Source: Treponema sp. (GTDB lineage Bacteria; Spirochaetota; Spirochaetia; Treponematales; Breznakiellaceae). From it: a stretch of 20,492 bases of DNA. The position numbers and the translations under genes are program-made. Shown here one piece after another: positions 1-6,036 of the stretch (positions are counted from its first letter, which is position 1; every line of letters begins with the position of its first letter). The notes under the pieces were generated by a model, which was not told the DNA's origin, searched no databases, and saw only the letters and a list, made by a program, of their open reading frames with translations. The DNA lies in the NCBI GenBank assembly GCA_031263265.1, contig JAISGE010000154.1, forward strand, positions 1-20,492, in the 5' to 3' direction.

Positions 1-231
1 GTCCGCCCATACGGCACTTCAAACGGGAAAAAGCGGTATGCCTGTAATAATCCATCCTGTTCCCATAAAACATTTTACGCGGAATACCGTTATAACGGTT
101 GTAAACCCGACGTAAAGAAAGCCATAATCAAATGGGCGGCTGACGGGGCCGGAATACGGGCAACTGCACGAGAATTAGGGGTAAGCACCGATACCGTTAT
201 AAAAGAATTAAAAAAAAAGAAGAGCAGCTAG
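1..231 (+). pseudogene. insA-like reading frame of IS1 element (5' partial)
   Basis: The frame is open from the first base to a TAG at 229-231 and encodes 76 residues of an InsA-type protein. Visible are a Cys-rich segment (YACNNPSC, the second half of the InsA zinc ribbon) and the helix-turn-helix signature GIRATARELGVSTDTV, which matches the IS1 InsA pattern of RATAR followed by GV and a small hydrophobic helix. In IS1, InsA alone binds the terminal repeats and represses transposition, while the frameshifted fusion is the transposase. This part looks intact as far as it can be seen; it is marked as a pseudogene because the element as a whole is dead. The start codon lies outside the window. 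Confidence 0.8.
210..219 (+). other. A9-G slippery run, candidate programmed -1 frameshift site of IS1
   Basis: Nine A residues followed by G lie near the end of the insA frame. The insB frame that continues downstream is in the -1 register relative to insA. IS1 elements produce their InsAB' transposase by -1 slippage on an A-rich heptamer at this place, so the position and register both fit. No downstream stimulatory structure was worked out. Confidence 0.6.
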
Positions 232-553
232 AGTAGGTGAACAAAGAGTATCTCGAATCCCATAAAAACATCACGATTCGCCTAGAAACGGACGAAATGT
301 GGAGCTTTATCAGGATAAGAAGCATCAAATCTGGCTGTGGTGGGCTATTGACCATGAAACCGGTGAAGCCATTGCTTTTTGGTTTGGGACAAGGGAACAT
401 GAAAATATTGACCGGCTGCTGGAACTGCTTGAACCGCTTAACCTGTGGAAGGTCTATACCGTACGTTTTTCAAAGACAGAACAGATGCACAAGATAGTTG
501 TTGCCCTTGCAATAAACGTCTGGTTTTTCGGGAGAGTATGTTTGCTTCAATAA
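213..553 (+). pseudogene. insB-like IS1 transposase, frameshifted and internally deleted
   Basis: Following the -1 register from the A9 run gives the typical IS1 sequence with the first catalytic Asp in ETDEMWSF. Just after WSF (about 305-309) homology jumps to another register (YQDKKHQIWLWWAIDHE); restoring one T would mend it, so a one-base deletion is the simplest explanation. The frame then runs through the G-rich and LL.LLEPL segments to KVYT (about 460), where it passes directly into the C-terminal block RFSKTEQMHKIVVALAIN. The normal IS1 region between these points, which carries the second catalytic Asp and the Glu of the IER motif, is missing. It is therefore a dead transposase. The stop is at 551-553. 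Confidence 0.8.
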
Positions 554-571
554 TTCTAGAGCATTACCGTT

Positions 572-1345
572 TTATCTAGCGATTTCTTTCATATTTGCCG
601 GTACCTTATGAACCTGAACCTTATTTTCCAATAAAATGACTTCTTTTTCAAAGGGAATATTATCATCGGTAAACAAGATGGAAACATCTTCGGTTCTTAC
701 CAGTTCAACAACTCCGTGCTGCAAAAATTTATCCGATTCCGTTAAGACGATAAGCTGCCGTACTTGTTTTGCCATAGCCTGTATGGTTTCTGCCCTAAGA
801 TGATCTTTACTGGTAAAACCGAATTGTTCTGTAAACCCGTCGGTACCAATAAAGAGTTTGTCCGTAAAAAACCATTCCGCACATTTGCGGGTAACCGGGC
901 CTACCACTACTTGGGATTCGGGTTGATAGTTCCCCCCTAAAATAATGATCTTCAGATGTGCTGCATGGCGGATATGATTGGCAATAAAGGTCGAATTGGT
1001 GATTACCGTAATATCCCGTTTCTGTTTAGCTACCGCTTCAGCCAAAAATGCACAACAGGAACCAGACTCGAGCATCACGACTTCTCCATCCTGTATTATC
1101 TCTACCGCGGCCTGGGCTATCCGCCGCTTTACTTCATAATGATAGGCCATACGCCTACCCACATCATCCACCGACCCAATTACTGCATAACCATGTTCCC
1201 GGCGAATAATACCCTGTTCTTCAAGTACCGCTAATTCCTTGCGTATGGTTACGGTGGAAACCCCCAGATTGGATGCCAAGACAGATACTTCAATACGCTG
1301 GTTTTTTGTAAGAATCTCGAGTATTTTTGCATGCCGGTTTATCAT
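572..1345 (-). CDS. DeoR-family transcriptional regulator
   Basis: A 257-residue protein of normal DeoR/GlpR length. The N-terminus (about residues 1-55) is the DeoR winged HTH with RHAKILEIL, VSVLASNLGVSTVTIRKEL and the wing GIIRREHGYAVI, where the family's usual HGG(A/G) is HGYA. Residues 75-235 form the DeoRC sugar-phosphate sensor: a phosphate-loop-like LESGSC, VITNS, ILGGNY, KLFIGTDGF and LTESDKF can be seen. Such proteins normally repress sugar or nucleoside catabolism genes and are released by a phosphorylated sugar. No sugar genes adjoin it, so its target is unknown; the only visible candidate is its own promoter. The start is supported by a strong AGGAGGGGAGG directly upstream (1346-1356). 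It converges on the dead IS1 remnant. Confidence 0.9.
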   Translation of the reverse strand: MINRHAKILEILTKNQRIEVSVLASNLGVSTVTIRKELAVLEEQGIIRREHGYAVIGSVDDVGRRMAYHYEVKRRIAQAAVEIIQDGEVVMLESGSCCAFLAEAVAKQKRDITVITNSTFIANHIRHAAHLKIIILGGNYQPESQVVVGPVTRKCAEWFFTDKLFIGTDGFTEQFGFTSKDHLRAETIQAMAKQVRQLIVLTESDKFLQHGVVELVRTEDVSILFTDDNIPFEKEVILLENKVQVHKVPANMKEIAR

Positions 1346-1423
1346 CCTCCCCTCCTGACTTTAAAGTTACCGAATAGAGAGCCAATCCCAAAACCAGCCG
1401 AGCTTTGAAATAACCTCAACGTA

Positions 1424-1449
1424 TTCTTTATTATAAAGAAGTTTCTTCT
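1424..1449 (-). promoter_or_regulatory. Overlapping palindromes with embedded -10, candidate deoR-type operator
   Basis: Two perfect inverted repeats overlap here: TTCTTTAT-T-ATAAAGAA (1424-1440) and AGAAG-TTT-CTTCT (1437-1449). On the minus strand the first contains a TATAAT hexamer, a possible -10 for the regulator gene about 80-90 bases downstream. No convincing -35 is seen. A palindrome over a -10 upstream of a repressor gene suggests autoregulation, which is inference. Confidence 0.4.
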
Positions 1450-1559
1450 AAAACATACTCAAATTTTTTTTCTAAATCAATATTTCTATTTCATTCATAA
1501 TGAAACCACTTTCATAACAAATATATTTACTTACAAATATGATATTTTGGAGCATATTT

Positions 1560-1740
1560 AAAATAATGGAATGAGTAGGACGTTCTTCCGGGAAGACTAC
1601 CGCAGGCATAGCAAAAACAAGCGGAAAGCCGCGTCCTTCGCGGATTGCGTAATCCTTTGCATAACAAAGGTTGACGCAATGACAGGGCAGATCCGCGGTG
1701 AAGCCGGAAACGTAAGGCCATTTCACCATTTGTAATTTCT
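1560..1740. repeat. Self-complementary intergenic block, possible small repeat element
   Basis: The 440-base gap between the deoR-type gene and the lipoprotein gene holds no convincing gene. The half next to the regulator is AT-rich, while 1560-1740 is GC-richer and full of inverted repeats: TCTTCC-G-GGAAGA (1584-1596) and a large stem ATTGCGT...CCTTTG-CATAA-CAAAGG...ACGCAAT (1644-1680) with short internal mismatched bulges, framed by CGCGGA (1639-1644) and TCCGCG further out. Short reading frames cross it on the minus strand but have no recognisable domain or good ribosome site. It may be a REP/MITE-like repeat or a structured RNA; the copy number in the genome is unknown. Confidence 0.4.
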
Positions 1741-1784
1741 AGGCGGCTTGTATTCGCGTTAGATATGCCCCTTCCGCACCCGGC

Positions 1785-3500
1785 TTACCCCCAGCTTCCA
1801 CCTACCGGCGGTGCTTGTGTTACCCCCGGTAAAGGCTTATAGGCCTTGAAAGATAAGTACTTGAAAGGATGAATATCCAGAGCATTGGGAAACCACCCGT
1901 CTAGTTCATCGGTATCCACGATGTTTATAGCCGGACTATAGGAAATGGGAAGCACCGTACCTCGGTCAAGGAGTAGTTTTTCTGCCTCTGCCAGGGTTGC
2001 CCAACGTTTTTCCCCATCTTCGGTCATGGACTTGTCTATCAGGGTTTCATAATCCGTATCATTGTACTGAGCATCATTGAGATTAGAATCCCGGCGCCAC
2101 ATCTGAAGGAACGTATAGGGATCGGCAAAATCCCCGATCCAGGTGGAAAAGCCTACCTCATAGTCGTTTTGTTTCAGAGAGTGAAAGTATTGATTGTAAG
2201 GAACCACATTGATCCGCACCGGAACCCCTAACTTTCCCATCCACGCCTCGGCCATGAGGGCTCCGATACGGGAGGCCTCCGCAGAAGGGGTCAACTTGAT
2301 CACCAGATCCGGAAGCCCCACCCCTTTGGGAAACCCTGCCTCCGCCAAAAGCCGTTGCGCTTCTTCTGTATCAGTATTATCCAGCCCTCTTACTTGGGGA
2401 TATCCTGGAATAGGATAAATGAGGGTTTTTGCCGGAAGATAATGTCCTTCCCGGATTTCCTCCCAGGGCAGAGCTAGGGAAAGAGCCCGTCGGATCCGGT
2501 GATCAGTCCAGGGCTTTTCCGCGGATCGAATAAAATAATAGTGGGTGGCAAACATAGGGTTGACCATGATACCGCTTCGATCCGTGAGGCTTTCCAAGTT
2601 TACCTCCCCGGAAATCCACCGGGCCTCCCCAGAATTCCACAAGGCCGCGGCTTCATCCCCATCTTCGGTAAACTTCAAAATGATCTTATTCAAGGATACA
2701 TTTCGAGCATCCCAATAGTGGTCATTTTTAACCAGCACCATACGATCCGGCTTGTATTCCTGCATATAAAAAGGCCCATTAGAAATCAGCGGGGAAAGAG
2801 ACCAATCCATTTGGTTCAGCATAGAAGGATGAATTGGACTAAAGGAATGATGACAGAGCATACTGGGAAAGAAGGAAGCCGGGGTGTTAAGCCGGACCAC
2901 CAAGGTTCGCGGATCATCGGCCCTAATGCCAATCCGCCTGGGATCTCGCAGCTGCCCTGTCCGGTATTCCCTGGCCCCATCAATAATATCAAACAGGGAT
3001 GAATAGGGGGAATTCGCCGCAGGATCCAAAAGGGATATCCAGGCAGCCCGGAAATCTTCCGCACTCACCCTATCCCCGTTCCAGTATCTGGCGTTTTCCC
3101 GGATGGTAAAGGTCCACTGCTTTTTATCCTCCGAAACTTCCCAGTCTTCGGCAAGCCCAGGAACCGGTTCCATGGTAAAAGGATGATAGGAAAAAAGGCC
3201 CTCATACAGTCCGGTAAAAAGCTGGGCTTCATGGGCAAGATAGGACTTCCGGAAATCCAGTTCCACTTCCCCCTTGGAAAAGGTCAAGGTAAGCTGGTCT
3301 CGGATCAACGACCGGGGCCGGGTTTCCGCGAAATCCGACCTTTGCGAAAATTCCCCGGATTCCATAAAACGCTCGGTGGATTCTTCGGGTAGCGCGTGTT
3401 TTCGAGTAGAAGCACTTTTGCAAGAGCCAAAACTCAACATGATAAGCATATATCCGAACATGATCCTGACCCCGATATCTCTGACATTGGATTTTTTCAT
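1785..3500 (-). CDS. Peptide/oligopeptide ABC transporter substrate-binding lipoprotein (SBP_bac_5)
   Basis: A 571-residue extracytoplasmic solute-binding protein of the OppA/DppA class. The N-terminus has a basic start, a hydrophobic segment and a Cys at residue 27 in LSFGSC, a loose lipobox of the spirochaetal kind, so the mature protein is probably a membrane-anchored lipoprotein. Family blocks seen are YEGLFSYHP, VPGLAEDWEVSEDKKQWTFTIRENARYWNGD, LNTPASFFP, NGPFYMQEY, RIRRALSLALPWEEI, AQRLLAEAGFPKG and GFSTWIGDFADPYTFLQMW. The length fits the family. No permease or ATPase genes adjoin it, so it either serves a transporter encoded elsewhere or acts as a lone receptor. An AAGGTG lies about nine bases before the ATG. 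The C-terminus ends in a short Pro/Gly-rich tail. Confidence 0.88.
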   Translation of the reverse strand: MKKSNVRDIGVRIMFGYMLIMLSFGSCKSASTRKHALPEESTERFMESGEFSQRSDFAETRPRSLIRDQLTLTFSKGEVELDFRKSYLAHEAQLFTGLYEGLFSYHPFTMEPVPGLAEDWEVSEDKKQWTFTIRENARYWNGDRVSAEDFRAAWISLLDPAANSPYSSLFDIIDGAREYRTGQLRDPRRIGIRADDPRTLVVRLNTPASFFPSMLCHHSFSPIHPSMLNQMDWSLSPLISNGPFYMQEYKPDRMVLVKNDHYWDARNVSLNKIILKFTEDGDEAAALWNSGEARWISGEVNLESLTDRSGIMVNPMFATHYYFIRSAEKPWTDHRIRRALSLALPWEEIREGHYLPAKTLIYPIPGYPQVRGLDNTDTEEAQRLLAEAGFPKGVGLPDLVIKLTPSAEASRIGALMAEAWMGKLGVPVRINVVPYNQYFHSLKQNDYEVGFSTWIGDFADPYTFLQMWRRDSNLNDAQYNDTDYETLIDKSMTEDGEKRWATLAEAEKLLLDRGTVLPISYSPAINIVDTDELDGWFPNALDIHPFKYLSFKAYKPLPGVTQAPPVGGSWG

Positions 3501-3579
3501 ACATACACCTTGTATACTATAGATTCGACTTTAGCTTCGAGTTATCAGGTACTGGCCAGACTTACCATCATCCAGTAGG

Positions 3580-3602
3580 TGATAATTCCCCTGTTATTAT
3601 CA
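3580..3602. repeat. Inverted repeat TGATAAT/ATTATCA in intergenic region
   Basis: TGATAAT (3580-3586) and ATTATCA (3596-3602) form a seven-base stem around a nine-base loop, just 3' of the minus-strand gene ending at 3613 and upstream of the lipoprotein gene. There is no T run after it on the minus strand, so it is not a standard intrinsic terminator; it may stabilise a 3' end or be an operator. Confidence 0.35.
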
Positions 3603-3612
3603 TCGGTACGTT

Positions 3613-4998
3613 CTAAACCTGATCTTTCTGGACAATACCTAACTTTTTAAGTTGTTCTGCTTCTTCTTTCTGGATGGTATAGTCAGAAAACCGCTGGTTT
3701 GCCTTGATATAGGCGTTCTTCAAGGTAGAAAGTTCCGGTTTTATGCCCTTTATCTGATCCCGCTCAGTCTGATCAACCACCTTCTTAAAATAATCATCCA
3801 GAGCGTTTAATGTTTTATAACAAGTCTGCATATCCCGGATACCCTGTTCCAAGAACTTGAGCAGCTGCTCATCCGGTAACGCATTCAACTTGAAAATGCT
3901 TGTATTGGCGGCCGCGTTAAATTGTTTTGCCTTTTTATCGATCCTGTTACGAAACTGGTTAAAGTCAACCAATACTTTGACCGAAGAATTCCCCGAATGC
4001 TGCAGTTCCACTTCATAGATGACCGGTTCAGGTTCCTTGTTTGTTATCTGTGCCCACAGCCGCTTAAATTTATCCCAAAAACTGAGCTTACGGTTTGCCA
4101 GAACCGTTTCATTAGCATCCAGTTTCACCCCTACTTCCAGAAGGAGCGGCGCAATCCCACCGAGGGTCTGAATGCCTTCAATGAGGAAATGCTTTAATGA
4201 AACCTCCTGCACCGAGGTACCTTTCTTATTCTTAACAATCTTTAGAGATTTGAGGATATTTTCCCGCAATTCAGTGCCCTGAGAGGAATAGTCTTCTTTT
4301 ACGAGTTCCTCTATCAGTTTGGTATACACAGGCTTACCCGGCATAGCAGCGGCTATTTGTTTCTTGATGTCACCTACCGAGGGGGTTTTTCCCGCAGGTA
4401 TACGCTTGCTTACGGCCTTGCGGACTTCAAGTTTATACATCTCCCGATTAAAATTAGACAGTTCCTCTAAATAACCCAGTATCGAACGGCTTAATTTGGA
4501 TAAACGCTGGATAAGCCCTATGATACCCCCCACTCCCAAAGCATCAATTCCCTTCCGTAATTGATTGGTTAATTCTGCCACAGCCCGGGTAATAGGAGAG
4601 GAAGACTCCTCGGTAAGATTAAGCCAATCAATGTATTTTATGAGGCCAAGAACGCGCTTAATCCGGTCAAGGGTAAAATACGTAACATTAAACTGATAAA
4701 AATTCACCAACATATCAAGCTGGGTATCATAATGGGACAACCTGATGGTAAGCTGTTCGTTCTTTTCAGCGTCTGAGAATGCTTCAGTGGCAGGAACCTT
4801 AATTTCCCCGAGCTGGACATCCTGTTTATAAGGATCTTCCTTGACCATCCCTTTGGTGAGTAACATAGCATATAAAGATCCGTATGCAGTATAGAAAGCC
4901 CGGAGTTCTTCTTTTAAGGTAAGCATTACCGATTTTTCAATAACTTCCTGCCGAGCCTGTAACGCTTCAGAAAGAGCTTTTTGATAATCTTCTTCCAT
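3613..4998 (-). CDS. Unrecognised, predominantly helical 461-residue protein
   Basis: I do not recognise a characterised domain. The protein has no signal peptide and no clear membrane segment; the most hydrophobic part is a Gly/Ile-rich stretch near residues 155-170 (ALGVGGIIGLIQRL). The rest reads as long charged amphipathic helices, with an N-terminal helix (MEEDYQKALSEALQARQEV) and a C-terminal helical hairpin rich in Lys, Glu and Gln that could form a coiled coil. A central Lys-rich part (about 215-265) with GDIKKQIAAAMPGKP may be a small separate unit. It is probably a cytoplasmic structural or scaffolding protein, possibly lineage-specific. The ATG lacks a clear Shine-Dalgarno sequence, but an extended -10 lies about 20 bases upstream. 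It stands alone between gaps of about 110 and 85 bases. Confidence 0.8.
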   Translation of the reverse strand: MEEDYQKALSEALQARQEVIEKSVMLTLKEELRAFYTAYGSLYAMLLTKGMVKEDPYKQDVQLGEIKVPATEAFSDAEKNEQLTIRLSHYDTQLDMLVNFYQFNVTYFTLDRIKRVLGLIKYIDWLNLTEESSSPITRAVAELTNQLRKGIDALGVGGIIGLIQRLSKLSRSILGYLEELSNFNREMYKLEVRKAVSKRIPAGKTPSVGDIKKQIAAAMPGKPVYTKLIEELVKEDYSSQGTELRENILKSLKIVKNKKGTSVQEVSLKHFLIEGIQTLGGIAPLLLEVGVKLDANETVLANRKLSFWDKFKRLWAQITNKEPEPVIYEVELQHSGNSSVKVLVDFNQFRNRIDKKAKQFNAAANTSIFKLNALPDEQLLKFLEQGIRDMQTCYKTLNALDDYFKKVVDQTERDQIKGIKPELSTLKNAYIKANQRFSDYTIQKEEAEQLKKLGIVQKDQV

Positions 4999-5018
4999 AA
5001 GTAATTTTACTATGCACT

Positions 5019-5027
5019 ATTATACCA
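5019..5027 (-). promoter_or_regulatory. Extended -10 promoter (TGGTATAAT)
   Basis: On the minus strand TGG-TATAAT matches the extended -10 consensus exactly. It lies about 20 bases upstream of the ATG at 4998, giving a predicted leader of about 14 bases without a ribosome-binding site. No good -35 is seen, as is allowed with an extended -10. Confidence 0.5.
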
Positions 5028-5082
5028 AATAGATCAATCAAGGGTGCATTATTAGGGCCAGGACCCCCTGCTTACCCGTGGT

Positions 5083-5955
5083 TTACGGCTTGTAATGACC
5101 GGTATATTTGCGTACAAACCCCCAAGGACGATAGGTCATTTTCGCCTGACGCAGCCCTTCATCCCCCAGATCCTGTTCCCGGTTAATATAGGTAAATCCT
5201 TCAGCCAGGGACGCCGCAAAGGTTTGGTTCATAAACTGATAAATCCCCTTGTATTCGTCAATGGCTTTCTCAAAATGAATGGCAAAGATGCTCCCCTGGG
5301 CCAGAGCTTCTCCTAAACACCAACCCGCGGGTTTGCCGTTTATGTAATACATGCTCCCCTGCATACCCAGTGCCGTAAACCGTTCCAGCGCTTCCTTGGC
5401 CGCAAGGTAATCCCCATCCTCCCCTTTGTCCTGCCGCCACCGTTCCAGCACCAGCATGGCTTGAGGAAGGAGGTCCGCGCGTAACGGCTGTTCTTCATGG
5501 GTATAGGTACTGAGAAAGGCGTTGACTAGGTTACGTTTCTTGTGAAACTTTTTCCCTGGTAACTGGGCAAGATCGGTTCTCAGGTATAGGTAATCAAAAT
5601 TATCCCGATCCTCGGTGATTTCAATCCCCCACTGCACAAGCCGTTCCCGGTTCGGCGTCAATACCGAGTCTGATATGCCTTTCCAATAGTCATGGGTCTT
5701 GAAGAGATCCTGCACTACCTCCTGTTCAGGAACTTCGCAGGGACTCATAAAAAAGCGCGTACCCTCCCGCTCTCCAGAAATGATAAGGCTATTCTTATGT
5801 AACGAAACGTGATAATTATACCGTCTTCGAAACAAATACAGATTGGCAAAGGTGTATTCTGAAACTCCATCAGGAATCTGAAATAACCGGGCTTGTATCT
5901 CTGTTTGTAATGCAAAACTTATGGGTACCAATTCAGGGTAACAAGATATGGACAT
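5083..5955 (-). CDS. DUF2156 (COG4866-type) GNAT-fold protein
   Basis: A 290-residue protein of the DUF2156 family, related to the C-terminal catalytic domain of the phosphatidylglycerol lysyltransferase MprF. Two hallmark blocks are visible: the central DYLYLRTDLAQLPGKKFHKKRN followed by NAF (about residues 120-147), and the C-terminal INREQDLGDEGLRQAKMTYRPWGF segment (about 258-281). An N-terminal half-domain (YTFANLYLFRRRYNY) also fits. The family has a duplicated acetyltransferase-like fold and probably transfers an acyl or aminoacyl group, but no substrate is established for the stand-alone soluble version, and there are no membrane segments here. AGGA precedes the ATG. It follows the ABC-F gene by about 80 bases on the same strand and may share its transcript. 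Confidence 0.85.
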   Translation of the reverse strand: MSISCYPELVPISFALQTEIQARLFQIPDGVSEYTFANLYLFRRRYNYHVSLHKNSLIISGEREGTRFFMSPCEVPEQEVVQDLFKTHDYWKGISDSVLTPNRERLVQWGIEITEDRDNFDYLYLRTDLAQLPGKKFHKKRNLVNAFLSTYTHEEQPLRADLLPQAMLVLERWRQDKGEDGDYLAAKEALERFTALGMQGSMYYINGKPAGWCLGEALAQGSIFAIHFEKAIDEYKGIYQFMNQTFAASLAEGFTYINREQDLGDEGLRQAKMTYRPWGFVRKYTGHYKP

Positions 5956-6036
5956 TATGATCCTAATATACTCTTTTTTATGTTAATTGCAGCTATAGCC
6001 CGGGCTTCCTCTCTCTAGTTTCTATATGCAAGAACA

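Larger units (their letters stand above)
1..553 (+). mobile_element. IS1-family insertion sequence remnant (left end outside window)
   Basis: This stretch carries the two overlapping frames of an IS1-type transposase: an InsA-like zinc-ribbon/HTH protein followed, in the -1 frame, by an InsB-like DDE transposase. The left terminus lies beyond the window and I could not identify a right terminal inverted repeat or target duplication between the last stop and the neighbouring regulator gene at 572. The insB part has a frameshift and has lost its catalytic centre, so the element cannot move by itself. It sits immediately 3' of a convergent deoR-type gene. The family call is confident; the exact boundaries are not known. 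Confidence 0.85.

Noticed and set aside
1472..1729. Short minus-strand frames (85 and 64 codons) in the gap before the lipoprotein gene
   Set aside because: They cross the inverted-repeat block in two frames, have no good ribosome site and no recognisable domain; more likely passengers of a repeat than genes.
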